IMG/VR virus record: IMGVR_UViG_3300033571_022208
Coordinates: 1-20,505 of that record
DNA length: 20,505 nt
Origin: a virus
Strand: one strand, 5' to 3'
Every line of letters starts with the position of its first letter. Position 1 is the stretch's first letter. Shown here one piece after another: positions 1-7,825 of this stretch. Below the pieces are notes generated by a model. The model saw only the letters and a program-made list of their open reading frames with translations, did not search any database and was not told the DNA's origin. Position numbers and translations under genes: made by a program.

Positions 1-153
1 GCTCTTGATGCCGACGGTCAACCCCTGATAACGGAAGCCGGACGTGAGGTCAGCAAGGGCGAGCGCGACGGTATCGTAAGGCCCGTATTTGGCGTCCAGA
101 GCGGTTGGCGATCCAATCAGAACGCCTGTTGCGAGTGTGATTCCAGATGGCAT
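1..153 (-). CDS. Partial phage structural protein, N-terminal 51 residues
   Basis: The reading frame starts at an ATG at 153-151 and runs off the left edge of the window without a stop. The start overlaps the stop of the collagen-like gene upstream as TAATG, which supports translational coupling and fixes the start. The visible residues begin [16 protein letters not shown] and include the phrase DAKYGPYDT and, further on, RYQGLTVG. From memory, similar short phrases occur in small virion or tail-associated proteins of environmental phages, but I cannot name the family. It is the next gene of the late operon and is probably structural by position. The major capsid gene has not appeared in the 13.4 kb upstream, so it may lie beyond this gene. 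Confidence 0.7.
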   Translation of the reverse strand, partial: MPSGITLATGVLIGSPTALDAKYGPYDTVALALADLTSGFRYQGLTVGIKS

Positions 154-1700
154 TAGAGCGTGTTCCTCAGTTCTAAAGTTGTGGCCGAGTCAGTCAGCGG
201 ATTTTTGCTTACGTGAACCTTAAAATTGCGCGTCCAACGCGGCGATGTTGACGCTTGAGCAACGCTGTTTTGAGTCTCTTCAGTCTTAAATGGCCCGGTA
301 ATCGGACCGCTGTTAAGGGCCGACACGAAAAAAGCAGTCTTGCTAGTTAGGTCAGAGTCGTGCGCTACGCCTACAAACTGGTTGCTCACGTTGTAGGGGA
401 CAGACAGGGTGCCGTCAGCACTCGCTACCACCTTCGCAATAGTTGCGGAAGCATGAATGTTTGTAGCTGCTCCAGAGGTGCCGTTACCAAGAGCCGTGAT
501 CGCAGCACCAAACTGGGCCGCAGTAAACGTCACAGGAGACTTGATGTAATACCAAGGGTAGACGCCCGTGAACGCCGCAGTGCTGGCTGACACCGATCCG
601 GCAGCACGGCTGACAGCTAGCGCAGTGCTAGCATTATTCTTGTTATCAAAATATGCACCAGTGCCTGCGTCATGAGCAATTGACACGCTCCATTGGTTTG
701 ATCCAAGAACTACTGCTATAGATCCGAGCGAAGGGTTGGAAGTCGAAGCAATGCCGGTGCCCGTGTACGTAAAAGTAGACGCTGCGCCTACAAGTTCGGG
801 TCCCTGAGTACCATTGCCGTTGGTGATGCGGCCTCGATCGAAGGTGGCAGTTAGCGTTCTATCAGCCGAGCTGCCGACTTCTTGCACTCCGGTTGTTCCA
901 GAAACCGACAAGGAGGCGGACTTGAGGGTAGATATAGAGGGTGGGACGGTCGGGAAAAGAATGGTGTCGAGAGCCGCTACAATAGTGCGGGTTTTCCAAG
1001 TGCTAGCTGGTTCGGCCACGGCTCCACCGACAGGGGTGCTCACAACAGAATTTCCAACCGCGCTAGCGTATAAAGAATTCGCGGCATCTGTTCCAGCGGG
1101 TCCTGCGGCTCCAGTAGCTCCAGTGTCACCTTTAACGCCCTGCGGCCCTTGCGGCCCAGTAGCTCCGGGGAGCCCTTGCGCTCCAGTGTCACCTTTAACG
1201 CCTTGCGGCCCTTGAGGCCCTGTAGCTCCTGCGGCTCCAGTAGCTCCTGCGGCTCCAGTAGCTCCTGCGGCTCCAGTAGCTCCTGCGGCTCCAGTAGCTC
1301 CTGCGTCACCTTTAACGCCCTGCGGCCCAGTAGCCCCTGGAAGCCCTTGAGGCCCTTGCGCTCCAGTGTCACCTTTAACGCCTTGCGGTCCTTGCGGCCC
1401 GGCAGGGCCTTGCGGTCCTTGAGGCCCAGCAGGGCCTTGCGGTCCTTGCGGCCCTCCGGCAGGGCCTTGCGGCCCAGCGGGACCTGTGGCGCCGATTTCT
1501 CCTCTAAGACCTTGCGGCCCTTGAGGCCCAGTTGCCCCTTGAGGCCCAGTAGCTCCAGCGTCACCTTTAATACCCTGCGCCCCTTGAGGCCCAGTTGCCC
1601 CTTGAGGCCCTTGAGGCCCAGTTGCCCCTTGAGGCCCTACCCCTTCGATGACTTCGACAACTTCTTTCGGAGCCTCGATGATCTCGATTACCTCGGCCAT
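153..1700 (-). CDS. Collagen-like tail fibre / appendage protein (515 aa)
   Basis: Residues 1-21 form a short acidic head ([20 protein letters not shown]). Residues about 22-203 are Gly-X-Y repeats rich in GPQ, GAT, GPA and [10 protein letters not shown], broken once by an extra glycine (GPAGGPQ). The remaining 312 residues are a Ser/Thr/Gly/Ala-rich beta-type region, including [12 protein letters not shown]. Collagen-like stretches in phage tail and appendage proteins are known to form trimeric rods, so a trimeric fibre with a C-terminal globular or adhesive part is a reasonable inference. A longer frame opens at 1724, but I chose the ATG at 1700 because it overlaps the upstream stop as TAATG and has GGAGG ten bases upstream. 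The DNA of the rod contains perfect 18-bp tandem repeats. Which part contacts the host is not visible. Confidence 0.85.
   Translation of the reverse strand: MAEVIEIIEAPKEVVEVIEGVGPQGATGPQGPQGATGPQGAQGIKGDAGATGPQGATGPQGPQGLRGEIGATGPAGPQGPAGGPQGPQGPAGPQGPQGPAGPQGPQGVKGDTGAQGPQGLPGATGPQGVKGDAGATGAAGATGAAGATGAAGATGAAGATGPQGPQGVKGDTGAQGLPGATGPQGPQGVKGDTGATGAAGPAGTDAANSLYASAVGNSVVSTPVGGAVAEPASTWKTRTIVAALDTILFPTVPPSISTLKSASLSVSGTTGVQEVGSSADRTLTATFDRGRITNGNGTQGPELVGAASTFTYTGTGIASTSNPSLGSIAVVLGSNQWSVSIAHDAGTGAYFDNKNNASTALAVSRAAGSVSASTAAFTGVYPWYYIKSPVTFTAAQFGAAITALGNGTSGAATNIHASATIAKVVASADGTLSVPYNVSNQFVGVAHDSDLTSKTAFFVSALNSGPITGPFKTEETQNSVAQASTSPRWTRNFKVHVSKNPLTDSATTLELRNTL
1223..1305 (-). repeat. 18-bp tandem repeat encoding Gly-Ala-Thr-Gly-Ala-Ala
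   Basis: Four perfect copies of an 18-bp unit (plus strand TAGCTCCTGCGGCTCCAG) run from 1223 to 1294, followed by an 11-base partial copy. In the minus-strand gene they encode the GATGAA part of the collagen rod. The unit is a multiple of nine bases, so gain or loss of a copy changes rod length by two Gly-X-Y triplets without shifting the frame. Longer imperfect repeats based on a CCAGTGTCACCTTTAACGCC word lie around 1118, 1180 and 1361. Confidence 0.9.
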
Positions 1701-2035
1701 TAGCGCGTAACCTCCGGAGTGCAAACCGCCACGCCTTCGATTAAGCGCGTGACTTCGCTGTTTAAGACAAGCTCTAGGTCATAGACGTATCGGCCCGCAG
1801 GAAGGGCCTGCGTTTGTGCCTCGGTAAGCGACACCTTAATTGTCCCAAGCGCCCCTCCCAGAGCGATTCCCGACGTGTGCGTTAATGAAATAGCTGCGGT
1901 CGGAGCGTCGTAGCTGGTCCGGAGCTGCATACGCGCAGCCGCCCCCGTCAAGCTTACCGGGACGCCGCCGCGCTTGTAGACAAGATCCAACGACCAAGTC
2001 GTGCCTTGCGGAATTGTGATGTCGTGGGAGACCAT
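1700..2035 (-). CDS. Small phage tail-associated protein, BppU N-terminal-like (111 aa)
   Basis: The protein begins [14 protein letters not shown] and has the pattern of polar and hydrophobic strands seen in a widespread group of small phage proteins: an opening strand, [12 protein letters not shown], an alternating [14 protein letters not shown] segment, and RYVYDLEL near the end. I recall such proteins being annotated as hypothetical or as related to the N-terminal domain of baseplate upper proteins; this was not searched. It has no signal peptide or membrane segment. It lies between the scaffold-like gene (14-base gap) and the collagen-like fibre, whose start overlaps its stop as TAATG. 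It may be an adaptor joining the fibre to the virion, which is inferred from context only. Confidence 0.75.
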   Translation of the reverse strand: MVSHDITIPQGTTWSLDLVYKRGGVPVSLTGAAARMQLRTSYDAPTAAISLTHTSGIALGGALGTIKVSLTEAQTQALPAGRYVYDLELVLNSEVTRLIEGVAVCTPEVTR

Positions 2036-2049
2036 CCGCTAATATACAC

Positions 2050-3264
2050 CTACGCGCCCATGCCCGCCTTCACCGCGTCGAGAAAGTCCTCGTAGTCGGC
2101 TCCGCCTTCAGGAGAAACCGCAGGAGACGTTCCGCCGCCCGCGCCGGGGGTCGTTGCTGTGTATTTCTCTAAGGCAGACGACACCTCTTGATATTTCTCA
2201 AAAAGATTCGTGAGCTGCGTGTAGAGAAACGGCGCCGCTGCCGCCCGAAGCGCAAAGTCGGCGCGTTGCGGGATTTCAAGGCGATCAATATCGACGGATC
2301 GCGCAGTCTGCACGACGTTGTCGATCGCTCCGTTCCACGCGTCATCCCCTTCCCGCTTGCGGAAAAGAGGAACGTTGTCCTCGACCGATTTCCACACTGC
2401 GTCGATTGACGCGTTGTAGGTACGGCCCATTTCCTCTTGGGCCTTGGCGGCTTGCGCCTGACGATGCTCTTCGAGCTTCTGGTTGGCGAGCTTGGCGTTG
2501 CCGGCGATCCGAGTGCGGATCCCTTGAACTTTTCGAAATTCCTCGGCCAGCTCGTACAAACGGAAGCGGTCGAGGTCGTTCATCCCCGACGCAATGTCCA
2601 CCAGCAACTCGGTCTGGCGCTCAGAGTCCGATTCGGCAAAAGCTGTGCGAAGATCCGCTTCGCGGACTTCGTACTTCTTCGCTGTTGCGGAGATTATGCC
2701 GTCGATTCGCCGCAACGGCTCGACTACGGCCTCTTTGTATTCCTGGGTGGCTTCGACGCGAGCAATTTCCAGTTCACGTTCCTGCGCGTCAATGCGATCC
2801 CGCATTGCCTTCAGTTCGGTCGGATCGGCCTCCCGGGGCTTGGATTCCAACGCAGCAAGCTTGGCTTCAAGCTCTTGGCGACGCGTCCGCTCTTCTTTCA
2901 GGGCGCGGCGTTGCTCCGCCCACTTGGTTTTAGCTCCAGGCGTAGGCGCAATGTCGTCGCCCGGAGGTTCTCCTAGATCGTCGTCTTTCGGAGTCGAAGC
3001 GGCCGGCTCGTCTTTCTTACCTTTGAGCGCGGCGACCAACGAATCAGCCGAAGGCCCCTTAATCTCTGGAGCCTTAGCAGCCTCGGCCGTCGGAGCCGGG
3101 GGCGTTGATGCCGGTGCGGCAGGAGTATCCGCTGCGGTTTCGGTCGCGGGGCTTTCGAAGGCTTCGCGCATAGCGCGAGCTGCATCGAAACTGAGTGAAC
3201 CGCCAGCCTCTTCAGGCGACGGAGTGTTGTCGGCCGGAGCCGGAGCAGTGGTTTGGTTGTCCAT
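2050..3264 (-). CDS. Scaffold-like coiled-coil protein (404 aa)
   Basis: The first 100 or so residues are low-complexity Pro/Ala/Thr/Glu. The middle, from about residue 110 to 290, is charged and helical (KEERTRRQELEAKLAALE and similar), with strong coiled-coil character. The C-terminus has a Gly/Pro-rich linker and a short acidic end, YEDFLDAVKAGMGA. There is no catalytic motif. This composition and a length near 400 match head scaffolding proteins of podovirus-like phages, which line the procapsid and then leave or are cleaved. The usual next gene, the major capsid protein, is absent, which lowers confidence. I chose the ATG at 3264, four bases after the upstream stop; an in-frame TTG at 3279 would add five residues. 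An internal virion protein is the main alternative. Confidence 0.6.
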   Translation of the reverse strand: MDNQTTAPAPADNTPSPEEAGGSLSFDAARAMREAFESPATETAADTPAAPASTPPAPTAEAAKAPEIKGPSADSLVAALKGKKDEPAASTPKDDDLGEPPGDDIAPTPGAKTKWAEQRRALKEERTRRQELEAKLAALESKPREADPTELKAMRDRIDAQERELEIARVEATQEYKEAVVEPLRRIDGIISATAKKYEVREADLRTAFAESDSERQTELLVDIASGMNDLDRFRLYELAEEFRKVQGIRTRIAGNAKLANQKLEEHRQAQAAKAQEEMGRTYNASIDAVWKSVEDNVPLFRKREGDDAWNGAIDNVVQTARSVDIDRLEIPQRADFALRAAAAPFLYTQLTNLFEKYQEVSSALEKYTATTPGAGGGTSPAVSPEGGADYEDFLDAVKAGMGA

Positions 3265-3268
3265 AAAA

Positions 3269-3550
3269 TTATTCTTCAACGAGTGACGGCATCAGATCTC
3301 GGGCCGACGGGGCTAGTCGGGCGGGCATCGCGAGTCGCTCAAGCGAGCGAAGCGCATGGAAATAGCCTTCGCGCCGAGCGTTCTGCATGGCGTTCCATTC
3401 CATAAAATTCAATCCAGGAGGAGTGGGCATCTCAAGCGGCTCGCCCAATTCCTTGAGGACGTCGATAGCCCGTTGAACGTGCGGTTCTTGTAAAGTCTGC
3501 GCCAGCGCAGGGCGGAACAGATCGTTTTTGCGGTATTCTTCGGCAGTCAT
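3269..3550 (-). CDS. Hypothetical phage protein (93 aa)
   Basis: The ATG at 3550 overlaps the endolysin stop as ATGA, so I take this start rather than the longer open frame reaching 3664, which would lie within the endolysin gene. The product begins MTAEEYRKNDLFRPALAQT, has a Pro-rich turn (MPTPPGLNFMEW) and a helical stretch rich in Arg and Leu, and ends in EE. It has no signal, membrane segment or known catalytic motif. It ends five bases before the ATG of the scaffold-like gene, so the two are probably translated together. It may be a small head-assembly or virion protein, but I do not recognise a family. Confidence 0.75.
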   Translation of the reverse strand: MTAEEYRKNDLFRPALAQTLQEPHVQRAIDVLKELGEPLEMPTPPGLNFMEWNAMQNARREGYFHALRSLERLAMPARLAPSARDLMPSLVEE

Positions 3551-4128
3551 TGAGTGGCTTGAAAGTGCATGGCATCCCGGGACCAGAACGCTCCGGCGGA
3601 AAGCCAACCCTCGCGGGCAAAGATTTCCATTACGTCGAAAGGCATCCGCGACTTGGTCGGCCAATGCGTAAGGTTTCCGTTCCGATTGGCATCGAGGTCT
3701 ACAGCAGCGGCACGGGCATGAAGGCTCGGCAAGCTGCCGCCGCGCATCGAGCGGTTAGCGAAAGCTCCGAAAAATCGATTTACTCCCGCTTCCGTCCGGG
3801 CTTCGTCGGTCTTGTAGCGCTCCCCTAGAGCCTTGAGGATTCGCTCAAAGCTCGGCGCGAGCTTTTCGTGAACGGCAATCGTCTTCACAGTCGAGGGGCC
3901 GTTGTACAAAAACATCTTGTACGGCACCGGAACCGGCTCCAGCGGAACGTGTCCGGGACGCCCGTAAAAGTTGGTCAGCGCCGCTTGCGTAGTCTTAGGC
4001 CAAGGCTTTGACGCCGGCATCAGCCCGCGAAGATGTCGCTGGGCGGCTGCGACGGACTGGGGTCCCCAAAAGCCGTCAGGCTCAGTCCCGACGGTTTCCT
4101 GGATAATCTTGATCTGCGTTTGGTTCAC
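3547..4128 (-). CDS. Endolysin: PG-binding domain plus M15 (VanY-like) peptidase (193 aa)
   Basis: The N-terminus (residues about 5-36, with DGFWGPQSVAAAQRHL) matches the compact PG_binding_1 fold that anchors lysins to peptidoglycan. The C-terminal half has the zinc-peptidase layout of the M15 family: SLHARAAAVDLD supplies His137 and Asp144, and the DAMHF segment near the end supplies His188, with Asp185 where Glu is more usual. M15 lysins cleave peptide bonds in peptidoglycan stem or cross-bridge peptides. No signal peptide is visible, so release should depend on a holin, and small membrane-protein genes lie directly upstream. The start is a GTG overlapping the upstream lipoprotein stop as GTGA. 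The C-terminus is coupled by ATGA to the next gene. I am confident of the class, but not of the exact bond cut. Confidence 0.88.
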   Translation of the reverse strand: MNQTQIKIIQETVGTEPDGFWGPQSVAAAQRHLRGLMPASKPWPKTTQAALTNFYGRPGHVPLEPVPVPYKMFLYNGPSTVKTIAVHEKLAPSFERILKALGERYKTDEARTEAGVNRFFGAFANRSMRGGSLPSLHARAAAVDLDANRNGNLTHWPTKSRMPFDVMEIFAREGWLSAGAFWSRDAMHFQATQ

Positions 4129-4271
4129 CGGGTCGGCTTGACTACGCTTTTTCCGGTCGGCTCTACCGACACAGTCACTCGCTGGTTAAGGAAGTCGTAA
4201 CCAAACCCAATCTTCGGGGTCACACATCCCGCGAGCAGGACCCCGCAAACGAGGATAAAAGCCCGTTTCAC
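4125..4271 (-). CDS. Small lipoprotein of the lysis cassette, o-spanin-like candidate (48 aa)
   Basis: Read directly on the minus strand, the frame starts at a GTG (4271-4269) and encodes MKRAFILVCGVLLAGC followed by VTPKIGFGYDFLNQRV and a short basic tail. Positively charged start, hydrophobic core and LAGC lipobox together indicate a lipoprotein signal with lipidation at Cys16, leaving a mature peptide of about 33 residues. Its stop overlaps the endolysin GTG as GTGA, and its own start overlaps the stop of the one-span protein upstream as GTGA. Small lipoproteins beside lysins in phages of Gram-negative hosts are often outer-membrane spanin subunits (Rz1 type). The Pro content is lower than in classical Rz1, so the function is an inference. 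Confidence 0.72.
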   Translation of the reverse strand: MKRAFILVCGVLLAGCVTPKIGFGYDFLNQRVTVSVEPTGKSVVKPTR

Positions 4272-4444
4272 TTGCGCGAAAACTTGGCGATCACGTTGAC
4301 GATCGCGCGCAGGGTTTTCTCCGGCTGCTCGCCTGGGATAAACTCAAAGACGGCAATCAGACCGACCATAACGGTGGTCAGGGCGCCAATGATTTCGAGC
4401 CAGTTCAGTCCGGAGACAAGAGTAAGGATTTCAGTGAGATTCAT
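4268..4444 (-). CDS. One-span membrane protein, holin candidate (58 aa)
   Basis: The ATG at 4444-4442 opens a frame encoding MNLTEILTLVSGLNWLEIIG, then ALTTVMVGLIAVFEFIPG, and a basic tail ending KFSRK. One transmembrane helix spans about residues 16-37, with a short N-terminal part and a cationic C-terminus. This size, topology and position between an XhlA-like gene and a lipoprotein/endolysin pair suit a small holin or holin-like protein, which would let the leaderless endolysin reach the cell wall. The stop overlaps the next GTG as GTGA. I recall similar short membrane proteins with an IPGEQPEK-type motif in environmental phages. Activity is not proven by sequence; an antiholin or inner spanin remains possible. 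Confidence 0.7.
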   Translation of the reverse strand: MNLTEILTLVSGLNWLEIIGALTTVMVGLIAVFEFIPGEQPEKTLRAIVNVIAKFSRK

Positions 4445-4465
4445 ACATTTGCGGTGTGCAGGTTA

Positions 4466-4708
4466 TTACCTATTCATCAGGTGTCGGAAGCTGTCAAATA
4501 CCCAAGCGGACATTGCCGCTATGGCGGCGGCGACGCCGTAAATGGAGGACTTTGCCGTCTCTAGGTGCTTCAACCTTTCGTCGTGCTTATCGAAGACTTT
4601 GCCGAACCTCTCTTGGTTGTCCAAAATGAGGTCCACCTTAGTCTCCAGCCGCACAAGCCGCTGAGCGTCCAAGAAGTGGTCTGATTCTTTGCCGGCCATT
4701 TCATTCAT
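4466..4708 (-). CDS. XhlA-like / holin-associated membrane protein (80 aa)
   Basis: The first two thirds are a charged amphipathic helix (RLVRLETKVDLILDNQERF and on), consistent with a coiled coil. Residues about 54-72 (SIYGVAAAIAAMSAWVF) form one C-terminal transmembrane segment, followed by a short basic tail. This order matches the haemolysin XhlA-type family often found with phage holins and lysins. The gene is the first of the lysis cassette, 27 bases after the LRR protein gene and 21 bases before the one-span candidate holin. The alternative ATG at 4699 would shorten it by three residues; neither start has a clear Shine-Dalgarno sequence. An inner-membrane spanin with reversed topology is a less likely reading. 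Confidence 0.75.
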   Translation of the reverse strand: MNEMAGKESDHFLDAQRLVRLETKVDLILDNQERFGKVFDKHDERLKHLETAKSSIYGVAAAIAAMSAWVFDSFRHLMNR

Positions 4709-4735
4709 AATAAACGCGGTTCACAACCGGTGCAA

Positions 4736-7700
4736 CTAGACGAATGTCGGGTCGATGACTTGCCAGCCACGGCTGATTGCTTGCGTTTTACTGCTGTTGT
4801 ACGTCGTGGTGTCTCCGGCGGTCGCGATAGTGCCGCTGAAATCCACAACATTGGAGTCTCCGGGTAGGCTCGAGGGGAAAGACCAAGTGCCCAACGTCCT
4901 CAGAATTCCAGCCAGAACCGTGACGCTGACGGCGCCCACGCTCTTTACCTGTACCCCGCTTCGACAAACAACTCCGACAGGAAACTGCGTCGCGAAGAAA
5001 TCATAAAACACGCTGCTACCGAGAGAAGCTACATTTTCGACCGTAATCTCCTCCATCACAGAAACTCCAGAGCTATCTTTCCGTATCGGAGCTATAGCCA
5101 GCGTCAAAGCGCCGGCATTGCGTACCCGCAACGATGACATGTGTCCGCTGTAGCCGCGCCACGAGCCGTCAGAAAATGGCACCGCGTTAAAGAGTGTTCC
5201 GGTCACCGCGCTGTTGGACGAGAACTTCGAGAGTAATGGCGCCCCTCTAAAATCTGCCGTAGTTAGAAGGGGGCAGTTGTCCAAATAGACCTCACTCAAA
5301 TGCGTCCACTGGTCACCCTCGTAGATAGCCATCTGCCCGCCGGTCAGCCCGTCTCCAGCAAATGGCTGTCCATTTATAGAGAGTACATTGCCGTCAAAAG
5401 TAAGCGGGGCGTCCCCGCCAGTCGGCTGCCATTTAGTGATGTCCGACACCCGATCAATGATCGACCATGAAGAAGATGCCGACAAGGAAGTATCTCGTAC
5501 TGCTTTATGAATGAGATACGGTCGGCCGTTTACTGGAAACCGGCCCCCAGCGACGGGCCCCCCGAAAAACGTTAAATTCCGAAATACCACCACCGAGTTT
5601 TGCTTCAAACCGGACGTCAAATTAGCTTGTGTAAACTGATCAATATTAATGGCTTGAAAACCAACACCTCCTTTCTGTACCTCGATCCATTGATTACTTG
5701 TTATGAATGAGCGTGCAACGGCGGCAGAAGTAACCGATTGCAACGCCGCATTGTCGCGTAAATCTAACAGCCGAATCGACCGGCGCCCAGCGGTTGGAAA
5801 ACTCGCTAACTGCGTGTTTCTTGCATACAATTTCTGAACTCCGGTGATGTGCCGAAATGCCATCGGCACGTTGGGGCCGTACGCATTATAAAACTGCCAC
5901 CACTCACCGGTAATAGGGTCGCCGTCAGTATCAGCTTCCGGGTCGTAGTCATAGGTGCGGTTTCCGATGTACGTTTTAATTGTGTTTGCGGGGAGCACAA
6001 GCGACGTCAGCGGATTATCCGACACGTCAAGCTCTAGCAAAGGCGCGCCATACTGCACGTCGATTGTCTGTAAGTTGTTTCCGGATAAATCCAGTCTGAA
6101 CAGCCGGTAGCCAGTAAATTGATCCGCCGGTAGAGGCAGCACAAAGGCCGGACCCAAATTATTGTCCGCGAGTTTAAGTATCTCAGTTTTACTTTCAATG
6201 CCGGTGCCTCCCAAATCAAAGGAGGTCAATAAGTTATTGCTTACATCGATTTCCCTAGGACGATAGCCGCCGAACACCCCTCCAGGAAACGCCAAAGACG
6301 TAAGTCCTTGGGTAGCGGAATCAGGGTATTGATTTGAAAGATTGAGTACGTCGCTCGGAAATAAGTGAGTGAACGTGGCAGTGTTTATTTTATTGTTTGC
6401 GGCTTTGTACGACTCTGCTACCCCATAATTACTGAAGGTCGCTGTGGTTAGCTGATTAAACGAAAGGTCTACGCGTCGCAGATATCTCGTGGTCGGCGGT
6501 ATCGAGCCAAATGTCGTCCCATACAGACTAGGTCGCCGTTGGGATATCATCGACAAGTCGATGCCGCATCTATCTACCTTAAAGGTCGCGTCCGTCAGGA
6601 AGTTTGATTGAACGTCTAGGTCTATAAGATCCGCGCAATCCTCAATATTAAGATACGTTAGCCGATTAAACGATAAGTCTAATATGTAAATTGGGGTGTT
6701 CGGCGCTGAAAACTCGCTTAAGCCTAAATTGCTCAGCATTAAATGGCGTTTGACTTCGGTCACCATCCCGACGCGCGCGAGCAAAGGATTGTTCGGGGTG
6801 TTCCGGTAAAGCCAGCGCTCAGTTACGGGTCGCCCAAAAAAGTCGGTTCGAAGCTCTGACGCCAGCGCAGGGACGCCTACGGGATCATTGTTTTCGGCCA
6901 ACGCAATCTCGAGATATTGCCTAGTACCAACATAATACGTCCCCTCGACGCCAGCCAGAGTAAACTTCATTCCGATAACTGGATCATCCGGCGGCGGCCA
7001 CGTGTTTGGCATTCGCGTAAAATCAATGACTGTCGGCCTTACAGTCAAATATTGTCGGGTAGTACCCCAGTTCTGCGAAATATTTACTGTGTACGTGCCG
7101 TTGCCGCCCGTGCCGGTTCCTAGCGCGGTGATACGGGTGTCTTTCACTAGCTTGTTACCATAGTAAGTCCCTACAGGTAGCTCCACCCCGTCTGTTATGT
7201 TCATCCCGACTTGAAGAGGCACTGAGCCCGGTTCGTTTACAACATCGTCTACTGTCAGGGTTGTGCCGTTTATGTTTGCGCGAAACCGAGGAGGACGCGC
7301 AGTAACTACCGGGTTACCGAAATCGAAGTCAGGGTGCGGCAGCCAAGAGATCGGGTATTCTCCAAAGGTTCCGACTGACCTCAAAGTACAATAAGGGTAC
7401 GTGAAATTACACAGTGGATGCTGGCATCTAAGAACCGACGGCGCGCCTTCGCAGAACTCAGGCTGATTCTGCACCGCGAGTAACGCGTAAAGTGCGTCTT
7501 TTTTTGTACCCAAAACAGCTTTGAAACCTGAGTCTGCTTCCGTCCACCCTTCGACAATAGACTCGTAGATGTCGCCCGGGAAAGCATCGGTTCGTTGCGG
7601 TAGGTTAAAGTATATTCGTCTGCCCGTTGGGAAAAACACGCGGTTTGTCGCTTCATCGTACGTGTATTCCGAAAACTGTTCGTCCAACGTCGCCCCCGAC

Positions 7701-7825
7701 TGGCCGAACGCGCCTTCCCAATTTGGGATTTCTTTAATTGCGCCGAACGCAGGGTCCAAAACAAAATACGTATCGTCGCGAAAAACGCTTTGCCTTCCTT
7801 TGACGCTGCCTCGTATCGCAAACAT
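4736..7825 (-). CDS. Leucine-rich-repeat tail fibre / receptor-binding protein candidate (1029 aa)
   Basis: The ATG at 7825 overlaps the upstream stop as TAATG, so I prefer it to a GTG at 7840. Residues 1-105 are a mixed region, followed by a Cys-rich patch (four Cys within about 22 residues). Residues about 210-265 carry an ITALGTGTGGNGTYTVN segment of a kind I recall from phage tail proteins. From about 360 to 695 the sequence has repeated LRR cores: ILDLSFNRLTYL, LIDLDVQSNFLT, RRVDLSFNQLTT, EIDVSNNLLTSF, LFRLDLSGNNLQ and ELDVSDNPLTSL. The last 330 residues are beta-rich with weaker repeat traces (YLDNCPLLTTADF). LRR domains bind proteins or glycans, so a host-binding role is likely. It sits just before the lysis genes, as tail-fibre genes often do. 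No signal peptide or transmembrane segment is seen. Confidence 0.8.
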   Translation of the reverse strand: MFAIRGSVKGRQSVFRDDTYFVLDPAFGAIKEIPNWEGAFGQSGATLDEQFSEYTYDEATNRVFFPTGRRIYFNLPQRTDAFPGDIYESIVEGWTEADSGFKAVLGTKKDALYALLAVQNQPEFCEGAPSVLRCQHPLCNFTYPYCTLRSVGTFGEYPISWLPHPDFDFGNPVVTARPPRFRANINGTTLTVDDVVNEPGSVPLQVGMNITDGVELPVGTYYGNKLVKDTRITALGTGTGGNGTYTVNISQNWGTTRQYLTVRPTVIDFTRMPNTWPPPDDPVIGMKFTLAGVEGTYYVGTRQYLEIALAENNDPVGVPALASELRTDFFGRPVTERWLYRNTPNNPLLARVGMVTEVKRHLMLSNLGLSEFSAPNTPIYILDLSFNRLTYLNIEDCADLIDLDVQSNFLTDATFKVDRCGIDLSMISQRRPSLYGTTFGSIPPTTRYLRRVDLSFNQLTTATFSNYGVAESYKAANNKINTATFTHLFPSDVLNLSNQYPDSATQGLTSLAFPGGVFGGYRPREIDVSNNLLTSFDLGGTGIESKTEILKLADNNLGPAFVLPLPADQFTGYRLFRLDLSGNNLQTIDVQYGAPLLELDVSDNPLTSLVLPANTIKTYIGNRTYDYDPEADTDGDPITGEWWQFYNAYGPNVPMAFRHITGVQKLYARNTQLASFPTAGRRSIRLLDLRDNAALQSVTSAAVARSFITSNQWIEVQKGGVGFQAINIDQFTQANLTSGLKQNSVVVFRNLTFFGGPVAGGRFPVNGRPYLIHKAVRDTSLSASSSWSIIDRVSDITKWQPTGGDAPLTFDGNVLSINGQPFAGDGLTGGQMAIYEGDQWTHLSEVYLDNCPLLTTADFRGAPLLSKFSSNSAVTGTLFNAVPFSDGSWRGYSGHMSSLRVRNAGALTLAIAPIRKDSSGVSVMEEITVENVASLGSSVFYDFFATQFPVGVVCRSGVQVKSVGAVSVTVLAGILRTLGTWSFPSSLPGDSNVVDFSGTIATAGDTTTYNSSKTQAISRGWQVIDPTFV

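Noticed and set aside
1223-1305. CRISPR-like array
   Set aside because: The 18-bp repeats are directly adjacent with no spacers and lie within a collagen-like coding frame.
1040-1703. Long repetitive open frames in other phases over the collagen region
   Set aside because: They are frame-shifted readings of Gly-X-Y repeats, giving artificial Leu/Lys/Arg or Ser/Arg/Pro repeats.
4736-7825. Diversity-generating retroelement target in the fibre
   Set aside because: No reverse transcriptase or template/variable repeat pair is visible in the window.
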